5,620 bases of DNA, taken from contig JAFRYJ010000277.1 in assembly GCA_017437705.1 (NCBI GenBank), positions 1-5,620 on the forward strand, given 5' to 3'. A model generated the notes under the pieces. It saw only the letters and a list, made by a program, of their open reading frames with translations. It was not told the DNA's origin and searched no databases. Position 1 is the stretch's first letter. Every line of letters begins with the position of its first letter. This stretch comes from Lachnospiraceae bacterium. Its GTDB lineage: Bacteria > Bacillota_A > Clostridia > Lachnospirales > Lachnospiraceae. Position numbers and translations under genes: made by a program. Positions 1 through 5,620 of this stretch are shown here, piece by piece.

Positions 1-367
1 AGATGCCTATCATCTCATCGCAGTAGGAAAAGGCGGGATAGATATCCAGAAGATGCTGCATCTTTCCGGGTCTGTAGCCGGTCTCTTCCTCCAGCTCTCT
101 GGCCGCACAGATCTCCAGAGGCTCGTTCTCGTCCCCTGCGCATCCGGCGGGTATCTCCAGGGTCATCCGGTCCACCGGCCCCCTGTACTGCCTTACCATA
201 AGAAGCCTTCCGTCCTCCGCAACAGCCACTGCCGCGGCGGCCTTTCCGTGCTTCAGGTAATCCCATTTTGCCGTATTGCCGTTGGGAAGGAGTACTTCAT
301 CCTCATAGAAATCAAGCAGGACACCGTGATGCTTCAGCACCCGTCCTATACGCTTTACATCATTCAT
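1..367 (-). CDS. NUDIX hydrolase, ADP-ribose pyrophosphatase-like (3' end beyond window)
   Basis: Probable Mg2+-dependent hydrolase that splits ADP-ribose into AMP and ribose 5-phosphate (NudF/ADPRase group) in the cytosol. I translated 122 residues from the ATG at 367. The order of motifs is that of the family: Q60-Y61-R62 followed by the strand EIPAG (71-75), then the NUDIX helix R90-E91-L-E-E-E-T-G-Y98, then YPAFSYCDE (110-118). The acidic cluster E91, E94, E95 would bind metal. The spacer between the PAG glycine and R90-E91 is 14 residues, not the classical 13. The start codon overlaps the yebC stop as ATGA, and the GA-rich end of yebC (GAAGAAG) can act only as a weak ribosome binding site, so translation is probably coupled to yebC. 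About one third of a typical 180-residue protein lies outside the window, including any late catalytic-loop glutamate. The family call is firm; the exact substrate is inferred. Confidence 0.88.
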   Translation of the reverse strand, partial: MNDVKRIGRVLKHHGVLLDFYEDEVLLPNGNTAKWDYLKHGKAAAAVAVAEDGRLLMVRQYRGPVDRMTLEIPAGCAGDENEPLEICAARELEEETGYRPGKMQHLLDIYPAFSYCDEMIGI

Positions 368-1098
368 TCTTCTTCATCCCAGTTGGTGTAAACGTTCTGT
401 ACGTCGTCGTCGTCATCCAGCAGGTCGAGGATCTTCTGAAGGCTCTTCTTATCCTCTTCCTTTTCCAGCTTTGCAAGGGTCTGAGGGATCCTGGCGACCT
501 CTGCGGATACGATGGCGATGCCGCTTGCCTCTATGCCTTCGCGTACGCTTCCCAGATCCTCGGGGAGTGTGGTGATCTCGAAGGAATCATCATTCTCTGC
601 AAAGTCCTCCGCGCCGGCCTCGAGGGCGATCATCATTACCTCGTCAGGATCCATATCGCACTCTTCCCTGTCGATGAAGATCTGGCCCTTTGTATCGAAC
701 ATATATGAAACGCATCCGGATGTGCCAACGGAACCGTTGCCCTTGGAGAAAGCGCTCCTTACGTTTGATGCCGTCCTGTTCTTATTGTCCGTAAGTGTCT
801 CTACGATGATGGCGACTCCGCCGGGGCCGTAGCCTTCGTAGATGTTGTTCTCGTAATTAACGCTGTTTGCATCGCCGGCAGCCTTCTTTATGCCTCTCTC
901 GATCGTGTCGTTGGGCATGTTGTTTGCCTTGGCCTTTGCGATAACATCACGAAGCTTGGAGTTGTTTGCAGTATCGGGGCCGCCTTCCTTTACCGCCACC
1001 GCGATCTCACGGCCGATGATGGTGAATATCTTGCCCTTGGCCGCATCATTCTTCTCTTTTTTGTGCTTGATGTTTGCAAATTTAGAATGTCCTGACAT
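364..1098 (-). CDS. yebC: YebC/PmpR (TACO1-like) family protein
   Basis: Full-length 244-residue cytosolic protein of the YebC family. These proteins were long annotated as DNA-binding transcriptional regulators. More recent work on bacterial YebC and mitochondrial TACO1 supports a role on the ribosome, easing translation of proline-rich stretches; which role applies here cannot be told from sequence. Visible hallmarks are the N-terminus MSGHSKFANIKHKK (family consensus has W where F7 stands), YEGYGPGGVAIIVETLTDNK (87-106), GSVGTSGCVSYMF (122-134), and the C-terminal DDVQNVYTN (231-239). The tail is very acidic: a run of five Asp (228-232) and a terminal DEEE. The start has a purine-rich ribosome binding site (AAAGGGAAG, about 7 bases upstream). 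It follows the CBS gene by 23 bases and overlaps the NUDIX start by 3 bases, so it is internal to the operon. Family identity is near certain. Confidence 0.97.
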   Translation of the reverse strand: MSGHSKFANIKHKKEKNDAAKGKIFTIIGREIAVAVKEGGPDTANNSKLRDVIAKAKANNMPNDTIERGIKKAAGDANSVNYENNIYEGYGPGGVAIIVETLTDNKNRTASNVRSAFSKGNGSVGTSGCVSYMFDTKGQIFIDREECDMDPDEVMMIALEAGAEDFAENDDSFEITTLPEDLGSVREGIEASGIAIVSAEVARIPQTLAKLEKEEDKKSLQKILDLLDDDDDVQNVYTNWDEEE

Positions 1099-1121
1099 CT
1101 TTATTCTTCCCTTTCTCCGGT

Positions 1122-2447
1122 TTATTTATCTGTTCCGTCTGCGTCATCTTCCAGTATCTTTCTGATCGATACCTCCTGGATCATGTTGTTGCCTGCCTTT
1201 ATTATCCTGAATATATAGCCCTGGTATTCGATCTCGTCGTGATCCTTCTCCTCCGGGATATGCTCAATGCGGGAGATCAGGAAGCCGTTCAGTGTATCGA
1301 ATTCATCATCATCGAAAACGATGTCCAGTATGTCCTCCAGATCCTGAAGCGGCGTCAATCCCTTAGCGTTAAAGGTGCCATCGCCGTTATCCTTTATGTA
1401 TCTTACGTCCACATCGTACTCGTCCAGGATGTTGCCTACGATCTCCTCCAGTATGTCCTCCATGGCCACTATGCCGGCCGTCTGACCGTATTCGTCTATG
1501 ACGATGGCCATGTGGGTCTTGCGCTTCTGCATCTCCTCGAAAAGAGAATTGATGCTCTGGGTCTCCGGTACGAAATAGGGTTCCCTCATTACGGCCGAGA
1601 GCTTTACGTTCTTCCTGCCCTTCCTGCGCACCCTCATGACGTCCTTGAAATAGAGGATTCCCACGATATTGTCGATATCGCCCTCGTAGACGGGATATCT
1701 CGAATACCTGTCCATTAGCATGATGTCGGAAGCGTTGTCGATGGATTCGGAGATGTCGATGGCCGTGATGTTTTTCCTGTGAGTCATTATATCACAGGCT
1801 TCCTTATCGTCGAACTCGAAAATGTTGCTTATCATCTCGGCTTCCGAGGATTCCAGGATGCCCTGCTCGTGACCCTCGTTGACTATGGAGATGATGTCCT
1901 CCTCCGTTACCTCCTCGGTGCTGTAATCGGCGGGAACGCCGAACAGCGTCGATATCCATTTTGCCGTCTTAGTGCTGATAAGCGTCAGCGGCGTAAGTAT
2001 TATGGCAAAGAAATGCGACGGATAAACGGTCTTCTTGGCCCATTTGTCCGGATCCTTATCGGCCAGCCTGTAGGGCACCAGGATGCATATCGTCATGTAG
2101 AGGATGCTTATGATCACCCAGATGACTGCTCCCACGAGCCAGCTGAGGATATCCTTTCTCGGCGTCAGGACGAATACTCCGCAGAAATATCTGCTTAAGG
2201 GTACTACCACGAATACCCCCAGGAAAATGATCGTGAATATCCTTATCCACAGCGCCGTTGCAGAAAGCTTCGGCGTCATATCCAGGTACTTCTTTATAAG
2301 CGCGCCCTTTCCGGGACTGCAGTTTTTATCGGGGTCGAAGTTCTCCTCGTTAAGGTCCTCAAACGCCCCCTCTGCCAGCGAAGTGATTATATTTATAACA
2401 AGCAATACAGTCAGCGCAATAATGACCGCCGGCGTGTAAACGTCCAT
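1122..2447 (-). CDS. CNNM/CorC/HlyC-family membrane protein with CBS pair
   Basis: 441-residue protein often annotated as hemolysin C or CorC-like transporter; characterised relatives take part in Mg2+ or Co2+ export or tolerance. Layout seen: a DUF21-like membrane part with hydrophobic segments at about 5-25, 65-86 and 100-125 and a further amphipathic or hydrophobic stretch at 144-160; the family linker EQGILESSEAEMISNIFEFD (194-213); CBS1 about 215-275; CBS2 about 284-342 ending in GIVAMEDILEEIVGNI (325-340); and a C-terminal CorC/HlyC domain about 350-433 (GTFNAKG, LNGFLISRI). The cytosolic half is a close match to the family. The membrane half is divergent: it keeps S23 and E26 of the first-helix S-x-x-E pattern, but the asparagines expected in helix 2 are absent and the GExxPK motif reads CILVPY (121-126). 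Metal transport is therefore doubtful. It starts 9 bases after alr with a strong ribosome binding site, so it is probably co-transcribed and made in the same cells as Alr. Confidence 0.93.
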   Translation of the reverse strand: MDVYTPAVIIALTVLLVINIITSLAEGAFEDLNEENFDPDKNCSPGKGALIKKYLDMTPKLSATALWIRIFTIIFLGVFVVVPLSRYFCGVFVLTPRKDILSWLVGAVIWVIISILYMTICILVPYRLADKDPDKWAKKTVYPSHFFAIILTPLTLISTKTAKWISTLFGVPADYSTEEVTEEDIISIVNEGHEQGILESSEAEMISNIFEFDDKEACDIMTHRKNITAIDISESIDNASDIMLMDRYSRYPVYEGDIDNIVGILYFKDVMRVRRKGRKNVKLSAVMREPYFVPETQSINSLFEEMQKRKTHMAIVIDEYGQTAGIVAMEDILEEIVGNILDEYDVDVRYIKDNGDGTFNAKGLTPLQDLEDILDIVFDDDEFDTLNGFLISRIEHIPEEKDHDEIEYQGYIFRIIKAGNNMIQEVSIRKILEDDADGTDK

Positions 2448-2449
2448 TT

Positions 2450-2458
2450 CCTCTCCTT
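2450..2458 (-). promoter_or_regulatory. Ribosome binding site of the CBS/CorC-like gene, overlapping the alr stop
   Basis: On the minus strand the junction reads TAAGGAGAGGAAATG: the TAA that ends alr runs directly into AGGAGAGG, and the ATG follows a few bases later. This fixes the start at 2447 and suggests that ribosomes finishing alr can re-initiate on the next gene. Confidence 0.85.
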
Positions 2459-3617
2459 ATTTGTAATATGCGGCAATGTCCACTACCTCGCCGCCTTTAT
2501 AGTATACCCTGGGCACTCTCTTGCTGATGCCGCAGGTTATCTCGTAATTTATGGTCTCGGCGAAATCCGCGATCTCCTCTGCGTAGATGACACAATCGCC
2601 GTCCCTGCCCATTACGGTGACCTCGTCGTTCTCCTGAACTCCGGGGATGTCGGTAACGTCCACCATCATCTGGTCCATGCATACTCTGCCGATGATCCGT
2701 GCATACTGTCCGCGGATTATTACCCTTCCCTGATTGGAGAGCCTTCTGGGATAACCGTCGGCATAGCCCACGGGTATCGTGGCGATCCTTGTCTCCCTGT
2801 CGGTGGTAAATGTAGCTCCGTAGCTTACGCATACGCCTGAGGGCACCGTCTTAAGGTATGCCACATGGCTCTTTATGCTCATCAGAGGCTCGATGTCGAG
2901 AAGGGACGGATCCACCTCGTCCGAAGGCATCATACCGTAAAGGATGACGCCGGCCCTTACCATGTTGATATACATCTCGGGGAAGCGCATGATGGCCGCG
3001 CTGTTGCCTGCATGCCTTAAGGGAACATGGATGCCTCTCTCCTCCAGCAGGCTGATCATGAGGTTGAACTTGTCGAACTGCATGTCCGTGTAATCCCTGT
3101 CCTCCATGTCGGCGCAGGAGAAATGGGTAAACATGCCTTCGATCTCTATATTCTGGAGCTCGCTTATCTTCTTTACTTCTTCGGCGTTCTCCTCGTTTAC
3201 GCGGAAACCGATCCTTGTCATGCCGGTGTCCACCGCTATATGGATCTTGATCTTCTTTCCGGCCTTGTACGCCAGCTCGTTCAGGAGCTTTGCATTCTCG
3301 TAGCTGAATACCGCGGGAGTGATGTCATATTCCACCAGAAGGTGATAATAGTCCCTGTGAACGGGGCTGAGGATTATGATCCTGCAGTCGATGCCGTTGT
3401 CACGGAGATCGATGGCCTCGTCGATGGTGGCAGCAGCCAGCCATTTGATGCCTCTGTCCTTAAGCTCCCTTGCCACTTCGAGGGCTCCGTGACCGTATCC
3501 GTCAGCCTTGATAACTCCGACAACGGTAATGTCCTTTGACACCTTTTCCTGGATGTTGTCAAAATTCCTGTCCAGCGCATCCAGATCGATATGAGCCGTA
3601 AGTCTTTTAAGATCCAT
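2457..3617 (-). CDS. alr: Alanine racemase
   Basis: PLP-dependent fold-type III enzyme of 386 residues, the usual family length, that interconverts L- and D-alanine in the cytosol to feed D-Ala-D-Ala synthesis for peptidoglycan. Visible catalytic and binding elements: the PLP lysine K37 in VIKADGYGHG (35-44); DTGMTRIGFR (130-139) with R135; HAGNSAA (202-208); R221 in RAGVILYG (221-228), matching the arginine that faces the PLP pyridine nitrogen; the second catalytic base Y266 in VSYGATF (264-270); VGYADGYPRR (283-292); and the substrate-binding VCMDQ (312-316). No key residue is missing. The N-terminus RLTAHIDLDAL is the normal family beginning, and AAAGGAG lies 8 bases before the ATG, so the start is secure. 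It follows the NAD(P)HX repair gene and precedes the CBS gene. This is most likely the housekeeping Alr, although a second paralogue elsewhere in the genome cannot be excluded. Confidence 0.98.
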   Translation of the reverse strand: MDLKRLTAHIDLDALDRNFDNIQEKVSKDITVVGVIKADGYGHGALEVARELKDRGIKWLAAATIDEAIDLRDNGIDCRIIILSPVHRDYYHLLVEYDITPAVFSYENAKLLNELAYKAGKKIKIHIAVDTGMTRIGFRVNEENAEEVKKISELQNIEIEGMFTHFSCADMEDRDYTDMQFDKFNLMISLLEERGIHVPLRHAGNSAAIMRFPEMYINMVRAGVILYGMMPSDEVDPSLLDIEPLMSIKSHVAYLKTVPSGVCVSYGATFTTDRETRIATIPVGYADGYPRRLSNQGRVIIRGQYARIIGRVCMDQMMVDVTDIPGVQENDEVTVMGRDGDCVIYAEEIADFAETINYEITCGISKRVPRVYYKGGEVVDIAAYYK

Positions 3618-3625
3618 ATTAAAAA

Positions 3626-3632
3626 CTCCTTT
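3626..3632 (-). promoter_or_regulatory. Ribosome binding site of alr
   Basis: AAAAGGAG on the minus strand, eight T/A-rich bases before the alr ATG. It is a near-complete match to the anti-Shine-Dalgarno sequence and sits in the largest intercistronic gap of the window. Confidence 0.85.
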
Positions 3633-3647
3633 TATTTTCTATGAGTT

Positions 3648-3653
3648 ATTATA
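3648..3653 (-). promoter_or_regulatory. Isolated -10-like TATAAT upstream of alr
   Basis: A perfect TATAAT lies in the 36-base gap, directly after the TAG stop of the NAD(P)HX repair gene and 31 bases before the alr ATG. No recognisable TTGACA-like -35 box is found 15-18 bases upstream (the region reads GCATCG-like), and there is no TGN extended -10. It could be a weak internal promoter giving extra alr expression, or simply chance in an A/T-rich spacer. Confidence 0.25.
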
Positions 3654-5138
3654 CTACTTTATTACCTCGCCGATGCATTCGGCTATATCGGATGCAGTCA
3701 TGGCGTAGCGGCCTATGAACTTCGCCGCGGCATCACCCGCACGGCCGTGGATATATGTTCCGTATACCGCCGATTTGATGCTGCCCAGCCCCTGGGCGCA
3801 CAGGCCTCCGATAACACCGGCCAGTACGTCTCCGCTGCCTCCTGTTGCCATGCCGTCGTTGCCCGACCTGTTCAGCCATATCCTTCCGGAAGGGTCCGCA
3901 ATAAAGGTCCTGGCGTCCTTCAGGACGCAGCATACATTGTATTTCGACGCATAGCTTAATGCGCAGTCCGCAGGCGCCGCCTTGACGGCTTCCGTCTCCG
4001 TTCCCGCCAGTCTGCTCATCTCCTTTACATGGGGAGTGATGATGACATCAGAAGTGTATTCCAGCAGCAGATCCTGCTGATCCTTAAGCACGTTCAGCCC
4101 GTCCGCATCTATAACTAAAGGTTTTTTGTAGCTGCGAAGAACGCTCCGTACTATTTCATATGCCGTTTCATCGGTACCGAGACCGGGGCCCAGAACAACG
4201 CAGTCGGGCCATTTGAGTTCTTTGAAAAGAAGTCCCGAAACGCTTTCCTCGTCCCAACATCTGAGCAGTGCCTCCGGCAGCAGTGTCTGCATGGCGGTCC
4301 TGTTCTCCTCGTGGGTGAATATCTTTACAAGGCCGGCTCCGGAATTGTACGCCGCCTTTGCCGCGAGGTAAGCTGCTCCGCAAATGCTCCTGCTCCCGGC
4401 TATGACCAGCACCTTCCCGAAGGTGCCCTTGTTGCCGCTTTTGTCCCTGAGACCGGCGAATGATGCGAGATCATCGTCATTAACGCTGTATATGGGACGG
4501 CTATCGTACATGTCGTCGTTGTCGGGATAACCCAGGTCCGAGACCACGACCTTCCCCGCATATAAAGTGCCGGGGTAAAGCACCGTTCCCAGCTTTTCGT
4601 ATCCGAACGTAACGGTCTTGTCTGCCTTTACGGCAGTACCCAGGATCTGACCCGATGTTGACGATATACCGCTGGGAATATCAACCGAAAGGATGTATTT
4701 CCCCGAGCCGTTTATCTGCTCTATAAGCTCTGCCGCATCACCGTCGATCTTCCTGTTGAGCCCTGTTCCGAAAAGCGCGTCCACCAGGATGTCGTAGTCC
4801 TTTAAGACCGGATCGTGCACGGAGTGTACGCCCATCCTGATGGCGATGCCCAGCTGCTCCCTGTTTTCCGCGGAAAGGTCCGTGGGGCTTCCCGCCAGGT
4901 AAACGGATGCGCTGTATCCTTTCGTATACATGATGCGGGCTATCGCTATGCCGTCTGCTCCGTTATTGCCCGTTCCGCATATGCAGAGTATCCTGCTGTC
5001 CTTATCTGCATCCTTTAGAAGCTCCTCCGCACAGGAAAGGGCCGCTCTTTCCATGAGCACAGGAGACGGTATGCCTATCTCCCTGATCGTATATCTGTCC
5101 AGAGTCCTTACCTGTTCGCTGTCAAGCAGTTTATCCAT
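3654..5138 (-). CDS. Bifunctional NAD(P)HX epimerase / ADP-dependent NAD(P)HX dehydratase
   Basis: Metabolite-repair enzyme of 494 residues, a fusion of the YjeF_N epimerase (NnrE) and the YjeF_C ribokinase-like dehydratase (NnrD). Together they turn hydrated NADH/NADPH (both epimers) back to the normal cofactor, with ADP (ATP in some relatives) as phosphate-bond donor. Epimerase part, about 1-210: CGTGNNGADG (54-63), DALFGTGLNR (120-129), SVDIPSGISSTSG (151-163). Dehydratase part, about 225-494: GTFGKVLVIAGS (238-249), VVLGPGLG (314-321), LVIDADGLN (341-349), ITPHVKEMSRL (367-377) and the nucleotide/catalytic loop ATGGSGDVLAG (431-441) with the catalytic-type D437. The usual TPHPGEM here reads TPHVKEM, and NNGGDG reads NNGADG; both are mild changes. 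The start overlaps the end of acpS by 8 bases (ATGGATAA), and AGGAG stands 9 bases before it inside acpS, so the two are translationally coupled. Both halves look intact. Confidence 0.96.
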   Translation of the reverse strand: MDKLLDSEQVRTLDRYTIREIGIPSPVLMERAALSCAEELLKDADKDSRILCICGTGNNGADGIAIARIMYTKGYSASVYLAGSPTDLSAENREQLGIAIRMGVHSVHDPVLKDYDILVDALFGTGLNRKIDGDAAELIEQINGSGKYILSVDIPSGISSTSGQILGTAVKADKTVTFGYEKLGTVLYPGTLYAGKVVVSDLGYPDNDDMYDSRPIYSVNDDDLASFAGLRDKSGNKGTFGKVLVIAGSRSICGAAYLAAKAAYNSGAGLVKIFTHEENRTAMQTLLPEALLRCWDEESVSGLLFKELKWPDCVVLGPGLGTDETAYEIVRSVLRSYKKPLVIDADGLNVLKDQQDLLLEYTSDVIITPHVKEMSRLAGTETEAVKAAPADCALSYASKYNVCCVLKDARTFIADPSGRIWLNRSGNDGMATGGSGDVLAGVIGGLCAQGLGSIKSAVYGTYIHGRAGDAAAKFIGRYAMTASDIAECIGEVIK

Positions 5139-5499
5139 CCGCTCTCTCTCCTACGGCAAACGCCGCTGCATATTCCTCCGTGTCCGTTATGGATACATGA
5201 ATTACGGTTATTCCCAGCTTTGCCGCTGTTTCTTCGGCGCCGCCGTACAGGTTGACGAAGGGCTTTCCCTTTTCGTCTCTTAACACCTCTATATCAATAG
5301 GTCTGAAACCCGAAAACCCGGTGCCGAATACCTTGGAAACAGCTTCCTTTACCGCAAAATTCCCGGCTGCCTTTTGGGGGTCCTGGCCTATCAATTCCAG
5401 CTCCTTAGCGGTAAAACAGCGAACTAAAAAGGACTCTTTTTCACAGGCCTTTTTAATTCGCTTTATTTCTATCATATCCGTTCCGATTCCCGCTATCAT
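5131..5499 (-). CDS. acpS: Holo-[acyl-carrier-protein] synthase
   Basis: 4'-phosphopantetheinyl transferase of 122 residues that moves the phosphopantetheine arm from coenzyme A onto a serine of apo-ACP, enabling fatty acid synthesis; cytosolic, normally a trimer. The N-terminus MIAGIGTDMIEIKRI holds the Mg2+-binding D8. AGNFAVKEAVSKVFGTGF (45-62) holds the second metal ligand E52 and K55. FRPIDIEVLRDEKGKP (65-80) and HVSITDTEEYAAA (101-113) complete the fold. I chose the ATG at 5499 because AcpS proteins begin almost exactly here. An upstream in-frame GTG at 5520 would add seven non-family residues and has no ribosome binding site. The chosen ATG has only a distant GAGGG (about 14 bases upstream), but lies 1 base after the TGA of the preceding gene, which fits coupled re-initiation. 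It overlaps the NAD(P)HX repair gene, the standard Firmicutes neighbour. Confidence 0.96.
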   Translation of the reverse strand: MIAGIGTDMIEIKRIKKACEKESFLVRCFTAKELELIGQDPQKAAGNFAVKEAVSKVFGTGFSGFRPIDIEVLRDEKGKPFVNLYGGAEETAAKLGITVIHVSITDTEEYAAAFAVGERADG

Positions 5500-5500
5500 A

Positions 5501-5620
5501 TCAGTCGTCCGATCCCTCACAGCCGGTATCGTTTCTGTTCTTTGTCTCGTATGACAGTATCATAAGGCTCTCCGTAAGATGTACGTTCTTTACCACCACC
5601 TTGTCGGAAAGCATAAGATC
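5501..5620 (-). CDS. C-terminal end of an unidentified protein (5' end beyond window)
   Basis: An open frame enters from the right edge and ends at TGA (5503-5501), giving 39 residues. It begins DLMLSDKVVVKNVHL and ends in a polar, acidic tail, TGCEGSDD. I do not recognise the family. The frame is preferred over the other frame that stays open for some distance (stopping at 5517) because its codons (AAG, GAC, GAG, CTT, AAC, AGA) match the habits of the neighbouring genes, while the alternative is rich in CGA, GGT and CAA. Its stop lies one base before the acpS ATG (TGATATG), typical of an operon partner. A short hydrophobic patch (HLTESLMILSY) is visible but is too little to predict a function. 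Confidence 0.6.
   Translation of the reverse strand, partial: DLMLSDKVVVKNVHLTESLMILSYETKNRNDTGCEGSDD

Noticed and set aside
15..266. 83-residue minus-strand open frame overlapping the NUDIX gene in another frame
   Set aside because: The overlapping frame encodes a clear NUDIX motif; this one is arginine/glycine-rich, low-information sequence typical of an out-of-frame read.
268..708. 146-residue plus-strand open frame across the yebC/NUDIX junction
   Set aside because: It lies opposite two conserved genes and shows no domain; its hydrophobic look comes from reading acidic codons backwards.
1099..1121. Possible terminator between the CBS gene and yebC
   Set aside because: The gap is purine-rich ribosome-binding sequence without an inverted repeat.
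1239..1718. 159-residue plus-strand open frame opposite the CBS gene, and a similar one at 1779-2198
   Set aside because: Both are shadows of the conserved CBS/CorC gene; no ribosome binding site and no recognisable protein pattern.
3027..3539. 170-residue open frame on the plus strand, opposite alr
   Set aside because: It is entirely antisense to a fully conserved alanine racemase, has no family features, and arises from the codon composition of alr.
3668..3684. Near-palindrome around CCGAATGCATCGG, considered as an operator or hairpin
   Set aside because: It lies inside the conserved C-terminal coding region of the NAD(P)HX repair gene, has no T-run, and is short enough to be chance.
5131..5520. 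Longer acpS beginning at GTG (5520)
   Set aside because: It adds seven residues with no match to the family N-terminus and no ribosome binding site; the ATG at 5499 fits the conserved MIxGIGTD start.
5517..5620. Alternative frame for the right-edge gene, ending at TGA 5519-5517
   Set aside because: It stays open but uses codons unlike the neighbours (many CGA, GGT, CAA); the frame ending at 5501 fits codon habits and the acpS junction better.

Overview
The window carries seven protein-coding genes, all on the minus strand and packed end to end. Two are cut by the window edges. Read in transcription order (right to left) they are: the C-terminal end of an unidentified protein, acpS (holo-acyl carrier protein synthase), a fused NAD(P)HX epimerase/dehydratase (nnrE-nnrD type), alr (alanine racemase), a membrane-anchored CBS-pair protein of the CNNM/CorC/HlyC family, a YebC/PmpR-family protein, and the N-terminal two thirds of a NUDIX hydrolase of the ADP-ribose pyrophosphatase type. 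No RNA gene, mobile element, CRISPR array or terminator-like hairpin was seen, and there is no gene-free stretch longer than 36 bases.

The gene set and protein sequences point to a Gram-positive member of the Firmicutes/Clostridia, most likely Lachnospiraceae or a close relative. The acpS - NAD(P)HX repair - alr order is the familiar Firmicutes arrangement. Strong AGGAG-type ribosome binding sites and short intercistronic gaps fit this. Base composition looks close to half G+C, which would be fairly high for that family. The organism call is inference from protein style and gene order, not from a marker gene.

Layout (minus strand, 5' to 3'): unidentified C-terminus (5620-5501); 1-base gap; acpS (5499-5131); 8-base overlap; nnrED fusion (5138-3654); 36-base gap with a good ribosome binding site and an isolated TATAAT; alr (3617-2457); 9-base gap in which the next ribosome binding site overlaps the alr stop codon; CBS/CorC-like gene (2447-1122); 23-base gap; yebC (1098-364); ATGA overlap; NUDIX gene (367 to the window edge). 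This looks like one transcription unit running through both edges.

The genes are mainly housekeeping. AcpS arms acyl carrier protein for lipid synthesis, Alr supplies D-alanine for the cell wall, the NnrE/NnrD fusion repairs damaged NAD(P)H, the NUDIX enzyme probably clears ADP-ribose-type metabolites, YebC probably helps translation, and the CBS protein sits in the membrane. I see no new defence or mobile system. The most notable points are a CNNM-family protein that seems to have lost the metal-site residues of its membrane domain, its place directly after alr where the ndoAI/ndoA (MazEF-type) pair sits in Bacillus, and a NUDIX box that is one residue longer than the textbook motif.
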